Positions 42,716 through 52,028 of a stretch of 64,000 nt of DNA are shown in pieces. The notes below the pieces were generated by a model, which did no database searches, was not told the DNA's origin, and worked only from the letters and a program-made list of their open reading frames with translations. The position numbers and the translations under genes were made by a program. Each line of letters starts with the position of its first letter. Positions within the stretch are counted from its first letter, which is position 1. The DNA comes from CAVZAB01 sp963773155 (lineage in GTDB: Bacteria; Pseudomonadota; Alphaproteobacteria; Rhizobiales; Beijerinckiaceae): the NCBI GenBank assembly GCA_963773155.1, contig CAVZAB010000017.1:1-64000 (forward strand), written 5' to 3'.

Positions 42716-43555
42716 ATGGACTCCACCGTGCCACAGACCGAGGCGGCGGACGTTTTGATTTTGCTTCGCCAGCGCATAGCCGCCATCGCGGCGCATGGAC
42801 AGCCGATCGTGCCCCCTGGCGGGCCGATCCGGGTGCCGCTCGGCCATCCGGACGCCGACCGAGCAACGGGCGGCTTGGCCCGGGCGGCGGTACACGAGGT
42901 TTTTGCCGGGCCGGCGGCCGATACGGGAGCTGCGACTGGTTTTGCGCTCGCCCTCGCCAGCCGGTTCCTTGCTCCCGCCCGGCCATGGCTCTGGGCGTGC
43001 CAGGATTTCGCGGCCGGCGAATGGGGCGATCTCTACGGGCCGGGTCTGGCCGATTACGGTCTGGATCCCGGCCAACTGATTGTCGCCACGTCGGCCAAGG
43101 GGTCGGATGTTCTGCATGTTGCGGAAGAGGCCCTGCGCTGCCCATCGCTTGCCGTCGTTATCATTGAGGCTCCCGGCGCCATGCGGCAGCTCGATCTGAC
43201 CGCAAGCCGCCGGTTGGCGCTTGCGGCAAGCGAGAACGGACCTGCGGCTATTCTTTTGCGCCTCGGCGCCGACCCGGCCCCAAGCGCGGCAATGACCCGT
43301 TGGCTTGTTGGTTCTCTTCCCGGCCGGCCGGAACCGGGGTTCGAGCATGGCGGCATCGTGGCGTACCGGCCCTGTTTCGATGCCGCCCTTATCCGCAATC
43401 GCCAGGGACGCACGGGACGTTGGATTATGGAGTGGAACAGCGATGAGCGAACCTTGTGCCCGCCCGCCACGTTTTCTCAGCGTGTTCCTGCCCCGCTTGC
43501 CGAGCGAGCGCCTGCGTCGTCAATGGCGGACCCTGCCCTGCGCGATACCGGCTGA
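42716..43555 (+). CDS. imuA: SOS mutasome protein ImuA
   Basis: Encodes 279 residues from ATG 42716. It matches ImuA (SulA/RecA-like fold): VHEVFAGPAADTGAATGFALALASRFL, PWLWACQDFAAGEWGDLYGPGLADYGLD, and a conserved ending RNRQGRTGRWIMEWNSDERTL. ImuA works with ImuB and DnaE2 in error-prone translesion synthesis after DNA damage. The LexA box next to its start indicates induction by the SOS response. The imuB gene begins inside it, with 113 bp overlapping, more than the few bases usual for such operons. There is no good ribosome site because the leader is so short; initiation may be nearly leaderless. Confidence 0.93.
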   Translation: MDSTVPQTEAADVLILLRQRIAAIAAHGQPIVPPGGPIRVPLGHPDADRATGGLARAAVHEVFAGPAADTGAATGFALALASRFLAPARPWLWACQDFAAGEWGDLYGPGLADYGLDPGQLIVATSAKGSDVLHVAEEALRCPSLAVVIIEAPGAMRQLDLTASRRLALAASENGPAAILLRLGADPAPSAAMTRWLVGSLPGRPEPGFEHGGIVAYRPCFDAALIRNRQGRTGRWIMEWNSDERTLCPPATFSQRVPAPLAERAPASSMADPALRDTG

Positions 43556-45008
43556 TGAAGCCCTGGTCACCGTCGTCAAGGACCGCGGCGTCTTGCGCCT
43601 GGCGGCCGTCGACGCCAATGGCGAGGCCGTCCATTTGACGCCGGGCATGACCCTTGCCGATGCCCGCGCCATGCATCCGCGCCTTGTCACCATTGAGGCC
43701 GATGCCGTGGCCGACAGAGACTTCCTCGAGGACCTGGCCGATCTTTGCCTGCGCTATACGCCTCTCGTCGCCCTCGACGTCCCGCAGGGCCTACTGCTTG
43801 ATATCACCGGTTGCGCCCATCTGTTCGGCGGTGAAGCGGCCTTGCGAACCGACCTTCTTGACCGCTTGTCCCGCTGGGGCCTCACGCCCCGGGCCGCCAC
43901 TGCCTCGACGATCGGGGCAGCATGGGCGTTGGCCCGTTTCGGGCACGGCGACATTGCCGAAGGGGCGGAGCACGAGGCCCTCGGTGATCTGCCGCTGGCG
44001 GCATTACGCCTGCCGGCGGCAATGACGACGGCGCTTGAGCGCGTCGGCTTGAAGCGGATAGGCGATATTCTCGTCCGACCGCGCGCACCGCTGACGGCGC
44101 GCTTTGGGCCCTTGCTTTTGCAGCGTCTGGCGCAGGCTCTGGGCCAGGAAGACGAACCGCTTTCGCCACGGCTTCCGGTCGCGCCCTATATGGCGGAGCG
44201 GCGGCTGGCCGAACCGATCGCCCGCGAAGCCGACGTGCTCGGCATTGCCGTCTGCCTGGCGCGGCGGCTAGCGGAAATGCTGGAGCGGCACGGCGAAGGC
44301 GCAAGAGGCATCCGATTGAGCCTGTTTCGCACCGACGGCGTCGTCAAATCGATCGAGACCAATCTCGGCCGACCAACCCGCGACCCGCATGTTCTGGGCG
44401 ATCTCCTGGGCGAGCGCCTCGCTGGACTGGCCGACCAGTTCGATCCGGGTTTCGGCTTCGATTGCCTGACACTGGCAATTACCGAAACGGCGGCGTTCGA
44501 TGCCGAGACGATCGGATTCAATCATTCCCGGGATGATGAAGGCCTCGCGCGGTTGATCGACAGGCTTGGCGCCCGTCTTGGTCGCACACGCCTCACGCGC
44601 CTGGTCCCGCGGGATGTCCATATTCCCGAACATGCGCATGCCGCCGTCTCCGCCCAATCTGCCCCGTCAGATGGCGCTTGGCTCATGCATGCCAGCCAGG
44701 CCGGTGAATTGCCGCTGCGCCCGATCCGGCTGTTCGCCCGGCCCGAACCTGTGCAAGCCATGGCCGCCGTGCCGGACGGCCCACCTCTGCGCTTTCGCTG
44801 GCGTCGTGTTTTGCACGAAGTCGCGCGCGCGGAAGGACCCGAACGGATTGCCGCGCAATGGTGGCATGATGCCGAGGACGGCTCGTTCACGCGTGATTAT
44901 TTTCGTGTCGAAGACGCGGCTGGGCGGCGCTTCTGGCTGTTCCGCGACGGATTGTTCGAATTCGAGACACGAGAACCGCGCTGGTTCGTCCATGGTCTGT
45001 TTGCATGA
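43443..45008 (+). CDS. imuB: Y-family polymerase-like protein ImuB
   Basis: Encodes 521 residues from ATG 43443. It has the Y-family polymerase layout without the acidic catalytic residues, as expected for ImuB: RFLSVFLPRLPSERLRRQW at the start, LVALDVPQGLLLDITGCAHLFGGE, TASTIGAAWALARFG, a helix-hairpin-helix region with ALERVGLKRIGDIL, then the little-finger domain and a C-terminal tail RDYFRVEDAAGRRFWLFRDGLFE typical of the family. ImuB bridges DnaE2 to the beta clamp and ImuA. It overlaps imuA by 113 bp and dnaE2 by ATGA. It shows no frame damage. Confidence 0.93.
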   Translation: MSEPCARPPRFLSVFLPRLPSERLRRQWRTLPCAIPADEALVTVVKDRGVLRLAAVDANGEAVHLTPGMTLADARAMHPRLVTIEADAVADRDFLEDLADLCLRYTPLVALDVPQGLLLDITGCAHLFGGEAALRTDLLDRLSRWGLTPRAATASTIGAAWALARFGHGDIAEGAEHEALGDLPLAALRLPAAMTTALERVGLKRIGDILVRPRAPLTARFGPLLLQRLAQALGQEDEPLSPRLPVAPYMAERRLAEPIAREADVLGIAVCLARRLAEMLERHGEGARGIRLSLFRTDGVVKSIETNLGRPTRDPHVLGDLLGERLAGLADQFDPGFGFDCLTLAITETAAFDAETIGFNHSRDDEGLARLIDRLGARLGRTRLTRLVPRDVHIPEHAHAAVSAQSAPSDGAWLMHASQAGELPLRPIRLFARPEPVQAMAAVPDGPPLRFRWRRVLHEVARAEGPERIAAQWWHDAEDGSFTRDYFRVEDAAGRRFWLFRDGLFEFETREPRWFVHGLFA

Positions 45009-48000
45009 CCATGGCCTTTGCTGAATTCGCCGCCCTCACAAATTTCTCCTTCCTGCAGGGAGCCTCGCACCCGGAGGAACTCGTGGCGCGGGCCGCCGAA
45101 TTGGGGCTCGCCGGCCTTGGCATCGCCGACCGCAACACGCTCGCCGGCGTTGTGCGCGCCCATGTCGCCGCCAAGCAAGCCAAGATGAAGCTCGCGGTCG
45201 GCGCCCGGCTGGTTTTTGCCGACGGCGCGCCAGACATTATCGTCTATCCGAAGGACAGGCGCGCCTATGGGCGGCTCTGCCGTTTGCTGACGCTTGGCAA
45301 CCGGCGGGCCCGCAAGGGTCAGTGCTCCCTTGGCCTCGACGATTTCGGCGCCCATGCCGAGGGCCTCCATTGCCTGGTGGTACCACCGGTTCGGCCGCCG
45401 GCTGCCTTTGGTCAGACATTGCATCGAATTGTCGAAATCGCCCGCGGCCGAACATGGCTGGCCGCGACCGCCTATTACCGCGGCAACGACCGCCGCCGTC
45501 TCATCCGTCTCGCCGGCATGGCGCAGCAGTTCCAAATCCCTCTCATCGCGGTTGGCGATGCCCTTTATCATGCCCCCGAACGGCGTGCCCTGCAGGATGT
45601 AATGACCTGCATTCGCGAGAAGCGGACGCTTAAATCGGCCGGACGCCTGTTGGAAGCCAATGCCGAAAGACACTTGAAGGCGCCGCAGGAAATGGCGCGC
45701 CTTTTCAAGGATGCGCCAAGCGCCCTCGCCGAAACCCTGCGGCTTTGCGCGCTGCTGACCTTTTCACTCGACGAATTGCGCTACGAATATCCCGACGAGA
45801 CATTCGACGGATTCGCGACGCCGCAGGCGGCGCTGCGGACCTTGACGTGGGAGGGCGCCGCAAGGCGCTATCCGCAGGGCCTGCCAGCAGCCGTCAAAAC
45901 TATTCTTGAACACGAGCTCGCGATCATCAAAGAACTTGCCTATGAACCCTATTTCCTGACGGTCTTTGATATCGTCCGCTTTGCTCGGATGCGCGGCATT
46001 CTGTGCCAGGGCCGCGGTTCGGCGGCCAATTCCGCCGTATGTTTTTGCCTCGGCATTACCGAGGTGGATCCCGAGCGCGGCAATCTTCTTTTCGAACGTT
46101 TCATTTCGCCCGAACGACGCGAACCGCCCGATATAGACGTCGACTTCGAGCACGAACGGCGCGAGGAAGTCATCCAATATATCTACCAAAGATATGGCCG
46201 GGCACGCGCCGGTATTGCCGCGACCGTCATTTCCTATCGGGCGCGCAGCGCCATACGCGACGTCAGCAAGGTCTTTGACCTTTCCGAGGATACGGCCGGC
46301 GCGCTGTCGGGTACGGTCTGGGGATGGTCTTCGAGCACGCTAACAGCACAGGATGCACGGCGCGCCGGTTTCGACCCGCAGGAGCGACGCCTCTCAAGGG
46401 TGCTGGAGCTGACCCAGGCGCTGATCGGCTTTCCTCGCCATCTCTCGCAACATGTCGGCGGCTTCGTGCTGACGAGAGGCCGCCTCGACGAAACGGTGCC
46501 GATCGGCAATGCCGCCATGCAAGAGCGGACCTTCATCGAATGGGACAAGGACGACCTCGATGCCCTCGGCATCCTGAAAATCGATATATTGGCGCTCGGC
46601 ATGCTGAGCTGCATCCGCCGAGCACTCGATTTCATCGCCTGCCATTATGGCAGACGCTTGACCATCGCCTCGATCCCGGCCGAGGATCCCGCTGTCTATC
46701 GGATGATTCAGCGGGCTGATACAATCGGTGTCTTCCAGATCGAAAGCCGGGCACAAATGAGCATGCTGCCTCGTCTGAAGCCGGCCAGTTTCTACGATCT
46801 TGTCATCGAGGTTGCGATCGTCCGGCCCGGCCCCATTCAAGGCGACATGGTCCATCCCTATTTGCGCCGCCGGCAAGGACAGGAGGCAACCACCTATCCC
46901 GCACCATCCACCGCTTGCGGTCCTGCCAATGAACTCGAGCAGGTGCTTGGCAAGACGCTCGGCGTCCCGCTCTTTCAGGAACAGGCCATGCGGATTGCCA
47001 TTGTGGCCGCCGGCTTCACGCCGAGCGAGGCCGACAGGCTACGCCGGGCCATGGCAACCTTTCGCCGGGTCGGAACCATCGGCACTTTCCAGCGCAAAAT
47101 GATCGACGGCATGATCGCCCGCGGCTATCACCGCGAATTTGCCGAACGCTGCTTCAAACAGATCGAAGGTTTCGGCGAATATGGCTTTCCGGAAAGCCAT
47201 GCGGCAAGCTTCGCCCTGCTCGTCTATGCTTCGGCTTGGCTCAAATGCCGCTACCCCGATGCCTTTGCAGCCGCCCTGCTCAATGCGCAGCCCATGGGCT
47301 TTTATGCCCCTTCGCAAATTGTCCGTGATGCCAGCGAGCACGGCGTCGAGATAAGGCCCGTCGATGTTAATTTTTCGGCATGGGACAATCATCTCGAAGC
47401 GGGTGCCAGGGCCGCCACACGGATGCACCACCGCCACGCCGACATGCAGGATGATATTGAATCGGGTTGCGCGATCCGTCTCGGTTTTCGTCAAATCAGC
47501 GGCCTGCGGGAGATTGACGCCATCCGCCTGGTCGAAAGGCGCGCTGAAGGTTTCGATTCCATTCGCGATCTTTGGCTGCGTACCGGCCTTACACCGGATG
47601 TTCTTGAGGCGCTGGCTGATGCCGATGCATTCCAATCGATCGGCTTGACCCGGCGCGACGCCCTATGGCTCACGCGTGGCCTGCGCCGGGCCGGGGACAA
47701 GGAGGATCTGCCGCTGTTTGCCAGAACCGGCAGCCCACCGCTCGAACCTGATGCAGCCCTTCCGCCGATGCCGCTCGGCGAGCAGGTTGTCGAGGATTAC
47801 CGGCATTTACGCTTGTCGTTGCGCGCCCATCCCGTTTTCTTCCTGCGCAACCATCTGCGGGCGCGTGGTGTCAGACCCAATGCCGATCTCGCCTCGCTTG
47901 CATCGGGCAAGCGCCTAAGTGTCGCCGGCCTGGTCATCGTCCGGCAGAGGCCAGGCAGCGCAAAGGGCGTCATTTTCATGACCCTGGAGGATGAAACGGC

Positions 48001-48343
48001 GGTGGCCAATGTCGTCGTTTGGCCAAAGGTCTTCGAACTTTTCCGGGCCGTCGTCCTCGGTGCCCGCCTGATTGTCGTTCACGGCCGTATTCAGAACGAC
48101 GCGAATGTCGTTCATCTTGTCGCCGAGAGAATCGAAGACCAAAGCTCGGCACTGTCGCTGCTCGCGCGCAGCGCCACGACGATCGACAGCCTGCTCAATG
48201 CGGACGAAATCAAGCAGCCGGTCTTTGACCCCAAAACCGCCGAGGATCATGCCGAACTCGACGTTCCCGCCCGGGCAAGCCGGCACGTGCCAGCCCGACG
48301 CAAACCGGCCAGCGCCATGCCGAAAGGCCGCAATTTTCATTAG
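45005..48343 (+). CDS. dnaE2: Error-prone DNA polymerase DnaE2 (ImuC)
   Basis: Encodes 1112 residues, full length for DnaE2. The N-terminal PHP-type domain starts NFSFLQGASHPEELV. The polymerase active site has GRGSAANSAVCFCLGITEVDP and PDIDVDFEHERREEV, with catalytic Asp376 and Asp378. Further blocks are FPRHLSQHVGGFVLT, WDKDDLDALGILKIDILALG, DTIGVFQIESRAQM, FQEQAMRIAI and GFPESHAASFALLVYASAWLK. An OB-fold (ISVAGLVIVRQRPGSAKGVIFMTLEDE) lies near the C-terminus. It performs the mutagenic DNA synthesis of the ImuABC system after damage. Translation is coupled to imuB through ATGA at 45005. It is the longest gene in the window, with no frame interruption, which contrasts with other regions. Confidence 0.96.
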   Translation: MTMAFAEFAALTNFSFLQGASHPEELVARAAELGLAGLGIADRNTLAGVVRAHVAAKQAKMKLAVGARLVFADGAPDIIVYPKDRRAYGRLCRLLTLGNRRARKGQCSLGLDDFGAHAEGLHCLVVPPVRPPAAFGQTLHRIVEIARGRTWLAATAYYRGNDRRRLIRLAGMAQQFQIPLIAVGDALYHAPERRALQDVMTCIREKRTLKSAGRLLEANAERHLKAPQEMARLFKDAPSALAETLRLCALLTFSLDELRYEYPDETFDGFATPQAALRTLTWEGAARRYPQGLPAAVKTILEHELAIIKELAYEPYFLTVFDIVRFARMRGILCQGRGSAANSAVCFCLGITEVDPERGNLLFERFISPERREPPDIDVDFEHERREEVIQYIYQRYGRARAGIAATVISYRARSAIRDVSKVFDLSEDTAGALSGTVWGWSSSTLTAQDARRAGFDPQERRLSRVLELTQALIGFPRHLSQHVGGFVLTRGRLDETVPIGNAAMQERTFIEWDKDDLDALGILKIDILALGMLSCIRRALDFIACHYGRRLTIASIPAEDPAVYRMIQRADTIGVFQIESRAQMSMLPRLKPASFYDLVIEVAIVRPGPIQGDMVHPYLRRRQGQEATTYPAPSTACGPANELEQVLGKTLGVPLFQEQAMRIAIVAAGFTPSEADRLRRAMATFRRVGTIGTFQRKMIDGMIARGYHREFAERCFKQIEGFGEYGFPESHAASFALLVYASAWLKCRYPDAFAAALLNAQPMGFYAPSQIVRDASEHGVEIRPVDVNFSAWDNHLEAGARAATRMHHRHADMQDDIESGCAIRLGFRQISGLREIDAIRLVERRAEGFDSIRDLWLRTGLTPDVLEALADADAFQSIGLTRRDALWLTRGLRRAGDKEDLPLFARTGSPPLEPDAALPPMPLGEQVVEDYRHLRLSLRAHPVFFLRNHLRARGVRPNADLASLASGKRLSVAGLVIVRQRPGSAKGVIFMTLEDETAVANVVVWPKVFELFRAVVLGARLIVVHGRIQNDANVVHLVAERIEDQSSALSLLARSATTIDSLLNADEIKQPVFDPKTAEDHAELDVPARASRHVPARRKPASAMPKGRNFH

Positions 48344-48412
48344 GGCCGCGACAACGGCGTTGGCTGCGCCAGGAACTGCAGAAAGCTCGTCTCACCAATC
48401 GCTCACCAGCGC

Positions 48413-49387
48413 CTAGCCCAGTCGATAATGGCGGGTTGCCTCGGGGTCGTCGGTCGAATATTCAACGGCCTCCAATGCTTTCCACGCGTCGTCCGAAATG
48501 GGAAAACGTGCCCAATCGAGCGTCTGCCGGACGCGCTCGGGCTTGCTCACACCACAAATCGTCGCCGTGACCCGCTGGTCGCGCATGGAAAACTGCAAGG
48601 CTGCGGCCCCGGGCGGCACACCATACCGGGCACAAATCGTCTCGATGCGGCGGATCGGATCCAGCATGGCGGCGGACGCCTCCTGATAGACATAACGCGG
48701 ATATTCGCTCGACCCCTTGGCCAAAACGCCGCCGGCATAGGGGGCGGCATTGATCACCGCAATGTTTCTGGTGCGGGCGAAATCGAGCATAGAATCAGCG
48801 TTGCGATTGGCGAGCGTAAAGCGATTGTGCGTGATTAAAGCGTCGAAGTCCCAGTCGCGCAACAACGGCATCATCAAAGCGACCGGGCCAGCCGCCAGCC
48901 CCACCGCCTTGACTAACCCTTCCTCCTTGAGACGGAACAGTTCACCGAGCGCCCCGCTGTTAGCAGTCGCTTCGGCGAGCGAGCGGGAATGTTCGGGATC
49001 GTGAAGATGAAGCAGATCGATCCTTTCAAGCCCCAATGCCTTCAAACTCTGTTCCAGCGAGCGGCGGGCCTGTCCAGCGTCAAAAACATTGGTCTGCGGA
49101 TCGCGGTCGAGCTTGGTCGAAACGACGAAACCCGGTGGCAGACCGTGCTCGCGGATGGCGGCGCCAATGCGCTCCTCGCTGCGGCCGAAACCATAGATGC
49201 GGGAGGTGTCGATAAAATTTACCGGTCCCTCGAAAATCGCCTGCATCGTGGTCTTGGCGCGCGCCGCATCGACCCCGTAGCCGTAGGTCTCAGGCATGTC
49301 GCCGAGCCCCGAGGTTCCGAAGCAGATCGGCGTTATCATAAGGTCGGTCTTGCCCAGCCGGATCGTCTTCATGACAGCCTCCGCCAT
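48413..49387 (-). CDS. Aldo/keto reductase
   Basis: Encodes 324 residues from ATG 49387, preceded by GAGGTGAGG. The AKR catalytic tetrad can be followed: Asp and Tyr in NFIDTSRIYGFGRSEE, Lys in FVVSTKLDRDP and His in DLLHLHDP. The C-terminal NADPH-binding part is TATICGVSKPERVRQ. It resembles L-fucose / D-threo-aldose 1-dehydrogenase-like AKRs, which oxidise sugars, but sequence alone does not fix the substrate. It is convergent with dnaE2 and stands alone. A start at ATG 49372 (MKTIRLGKTDLMI) is also possible. Confidence 0.9.
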   Translation of the reverse strand: MAEAVMKTIRLGKTDLMITPICFGTSGLGDMPETYGYGVDAARAKTTMQAIFEGPVNFIDTSRIYGFGRSEERIGAAIREHGLPPGFVVSTKLDRDPQTNVFDAGQARRSLEQSLKALGLERIDLLHLHDPEHSRSLAEATANSGALGELFRLKEEGLVKAVGLAAGPVALMMPLLRDWDFDALITHNRFTLANRNADSMLDFARTRNIAVINAAPYAGGVLAKGSSEYPRYVYQEASAAMLDPIRRIETICARYGVPPGAAALQFSMRDQRVTATICGVSKPERVRQTLDWARFPISDDAWKALEAVEYSTDDPEATRHYRLG

Positions 49388-49726
49388 CGCCTCACCTCGA
49401 CTTTTCTCTCTATACCGCTGCATCACTAGGCCTTTGCAGAAATGCCGGCAAGCGCGCTCGCGGTCCAGGCCAAGCACAAAGCCCGACGGTTCAAGGCTCT
49501 GCGGCTCCATCCTTGCCTTTTGGCATCACCCTTCGTCCGCAGCCGCTCTGCGCGTCAAGGGCGCTTCGGGCGGCCGCCACTTCCCGGTTTCGGCTGGGCC
49601 TTTGCGCTTTCTGGACGATCCTGCAGCGGCGCCATTCCGTTGAGTGACCATTAGGACCTTGCAATCGCCCCGCCCTGCAGGCAGATTCCATGCAAAGCAG
49701 GCTGCGGCGTCCGGAGCAGACAAAAC

Positions 49727-50200
49727 ATGGTTTCCACCCCGACGGGCCCAATTCGGTCGCTCTCTTGGAAATTCAAGCTGCTCGCCGCGGCCCTTGTTTT
49801 GGCGGCGCTCTTACTTGGGCTGACGGCATTGCTCAACACCTATAATTACTCCGTCGGCACGCGCACCGGCCTTCTTGATAAGCTTTCCGCGAAGGGCTTT
49901 GCGTGCTGGACGACCGAGGGTCAACTTGCCCTTGCCGCCTTCTCCAGGTCCGGAACCCTAGGTTCGAACAACGAAAACCTGGATAATACGTTTTATTTCT
50001 CGGTGCCCAGCGCCGACGTACGCAAACAGATAGAAGCCATCCCGCCAGGGAGCCCGGTAACGCTCGAATACCACCAAAAGCTTTTCACGCTCGACTGGCC
50101 GATACCGTTTTTCTGTGTGCGCAGGACGCAATATGAAATTGTTGGCGTGCGGCCTGCACCGGCCTATCCCACGCCTACGCCATATCCCGCCAAGCCCTGA
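49727..50200 (+). CDS. Membrane-anchored protein of unknown function
   Basis: Encodes 157 residues with one N-terminal transmembrane helix (about 16-37, FKLLAAALVLAALLLGLTALL) after a short cytoplasmic end. The remaining 115 residues would be periplasmic: NYSVGTRTGLLDKLSAKGFACWTTEGQLALAAFSRSG, NTFYFSVPSADVRKQIEAIPPGSPV, LDWPIPFFCVRRTQYEIVGV and a Pro-rich tail. Two cysteines may form a disulphide. Similar small proteins occur across Alphaproteobacteria without known function, as far as I recall. It stands alone; no conserved partner lies next to it. Confidence 0.72.
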   Translation: MVSTPTGPIRSLSWKFKLLAAALVLAALLLGLTALLNTYNYSVGTRTGLLDKLSAKGFACWTTEGQLALAAFSRSGTLGSNNENLDNTFYFSVPSADVRKQIEAIPPGSPVTLEYHQKLFTLDWPIPFFCVRRTQYEIVGVRPAPAYPTPTPYPAKP

Positions 50201-50629
50201 CGCTGCCCATACCGCAACGCAGTTGGCGGCCCATTGCAGACCGCCATTCTCATGGCTCAACCTAGACCCGAACGTGGAGCTTGGCCGAATGGCATTGAGG
50301 GCATCGAATGCGGCGATTTCGCGCATCGACAAGGCCCCCGCCTGCTCGGTTGTTGGGCTGCGCGGCGACCATCATCGACCGCACACTCGATTCCATCCGA
50401 CCACTTTCGCGTTGACTGGTTCGGCAGAGCGGCAGGGCCAATGCTAAGAACCGCACCAATTTTGCGGCGGGCCAGCGCCCGTACAGGTGCCGGGCTCGCT
50501 GAGTTTGGACGATTTAGGTCACACATGGTGAAAAAATGGCGGCTGCTGCCGGCGATGCGATAGGGCGCAATCTCGCAATCGTCGCATCAGCCACGGCTCG
50601 AGATTCAGGTCCTTAACTGTCGATATCAT
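50201..50629. other. Intergenic region without recognised gene
   Basis: About 430 bp after the membrane-anchored protein and before the readable part of the modA remnant. Part of it may be the unrecognisable 3' end of modA, but I cannot match any frame to ModA here. No hairpin terminator or repeat stands out. Confidence 0.5.
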
Positions 50630-51127
50630 CGCACCAGTTGTTGAGAAATGTTCGCTCAGCGAATTTTGGGCGAGATTTTCAATCGATCGGTAACGTTGAA
50701 CGACGGGTTCGCCGCTCGCTGTCAAAAGCGGCGGCCGCCCCAACGGGCGAGCTGGTTGACGTCGAAGCTTTGGGCAGCTTCGGACCGGTCGCCCGTTGAG
50801 GATTTCTGTCCACAGAACGATTTTCCCGATGCCATGAGTGACGCGAGCCTTGGCGAGCGCGTAGCTCCTTCCGTGACAGCGCGTTCGGCCGTTCTTCGCC
50901 GGTGGCAAGAAAGATCTAAAACGGCGCGCGCTGGGTAATCCGGGAATAGAGCTGCCCGCTGGACCCGATCTTCTCGAAAGCGGCAGCTATCTCCTTGGAG
51001 GCATCGATGAAATTGCTAGCAATTGCAACGCCGGTCAGTGCGGTTATCGGATCATTTGCCAAAGGGCAGACTGCAAGGCAGGAGAGAGCAAGCCAAGATT
51101 AAGAGCGCGCCAGCGAAATATCCTCAT
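50630..51127 (-). pseudogene. modA: Decayed molybdate-binding protein gene modA
   Basis: Begins with ATG 51127 behind AGGAG, 7 bp after the modE stop. A signal-peptide-like start (MRIFRWRALNLGLL) changes frame into PLANDPITALTGVAIASNFIDASKEIAAAFEK and SSGQLYSRITQ, which match the start of mature ModA. About ten residues expected between FEK and SSGQLY are missing. An in-frame TAG follows where ModA has Gln (APF-stop-IFLA). Further on, GIGKIVLW (about 50839-50810) and ENLAQ are recognisable in another frame. Several frame changes, an internal deletion and a stop together show real decay. The intact gene would have bound molybdate in the periplasm for ModBC, which is also missing. Confidence 0.7.
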
Positions 51128-51134
51128 CTCCTGA

Positions 51135-51923
51135 TCAGTCGATGGCGAGAATGACGTTACGGGCGTCGAATACCGCAACGACCTGGTCGCCTTTCATCAG
51201 TCTAAGGGCCCTCGCCGATTTGGTTGGCATGGCGGCCACCAATGATGCTCCACGTCCCAGATCAAGGTAGACCTCCGTATTGTTCTTGCCGCCCTCGCTG
51301 CGCAGAATCGTTGCGCCGAGCCGGTTTTTGGTTAAGGCAAGCGGAGGCCGCTTCCGCGGTTCAATCGAAATGAAGGAGGCCTTGATCAGGGCCAGCACCT
51401 CGCGGCCCGGAATGAGACCGAGCTGCAATACGCTCGCCTGGGTGATCATCGCATGGATTGTCGTTTGCTCGGAAAGGCCCAAGGCAATTTCGGCGCCGAT
51501 GGCGTCGGACTTTATTGCCTTGATGACGCCGCGCAGGGCATTGCGGGCACTGGTGCGCATAACAAAGCCGGCAGTCGGATTGGCCAGCGAAAGGCCGCTT
51601 TTCTTCAACGTCGGATTGAGACCTTGCAGCAATCGCGTGAGTTCAGTCTCGAGATGGCCAAGTGTCTCAATGACCCGAATGCCAGACAAGGTTAGACGAG
51701 CGCCGCCACCCTTTCGACCTCCAGTACTTGTTTCGACAAGCGTTTGACCGAATAGTGTGTTCATGCCGTCGATAGCATCCCAGGCGGCCCGGTATGACAG
51801 GCCGACCGCTCGAGCGGCGGCGGAAATGCTGCCCTCTCTTGCCACGGCCGCCAGCAAACGGATCCGTTCTCGGCCGGCGGTCGTACCTTGGCCTGAAAAT
51901 GACACCGAGGCGTGTAGTGGCAT
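51135..51923 (-). CDS. modE: Molybdate-responsive regulator ModE
   Basis: Encodes 262 residues. The N-terminal winged helix (about 18-120) has RIRLLAAVAREGSISAAARAVGLSYRAAWDAIDGMN. The C-terminal half consists of two Mop/TOBE domains: SARNALRGVIKAIKSDAIGAEIALGLSEQTTIHAMIT (about 129-190) and KNRLGATILRSEGGKNNTEVYLDLGRGASLVAAMPTKSARALRL (about 195-262). ModE binds molybdate through these domains and represses modABC and related genes. The reading frame is intact with no signs of damage. However, its downstream partner modA and the divergent mop gene are both decayed, so it may now control genes elsewhere. Confidence 0.92.
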   Translation of the reverse strand: MPLHASVSFSGQGTTAGRERIRLLAAVAREGSISAAARAVGLSYRAAWDAIDGMNTLFGQTLVETSTGGRKGGGARLTLSGIRVIETLGHLETELTRLLQGLNPTLKKSGLSLANPTAGFVMRTSARNALRGVIKAIKSDAIGAEIALGLSEQTTIHAMITQASVLQLGLIPGREVLALIKASFISIEPRKRPPLALTKNRLGATILRSEGGKNNTEVYLDLGRGASLVAAMPTKSARALRLMKGDQVVAVFDARNVILAID

Positions 51924-52028
51924 GGATTCCTGACCCCTGCTTATACAGCCGGATTAGACACTGATATTATAAGGGAGGAAACCCCGGCCGAGAATTCCCT
52001 CGCCATTTGTTCTGGTGGGAAGCCCGAC

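Noticed and set aside
45005..48343. Housekeeping replicative polymerase DnaE1
   Set aside because: Length (1112), the altered PHP start and coupling to imuA-imuB behind a LexA box identify DnaE2.
50201..51134. Small genes in the region after the membrane-anchored protein
   Set aside because: The open frames have poor starts and no consistent codon pattern. The only recognisable content is the modA remnant on the minus strand.
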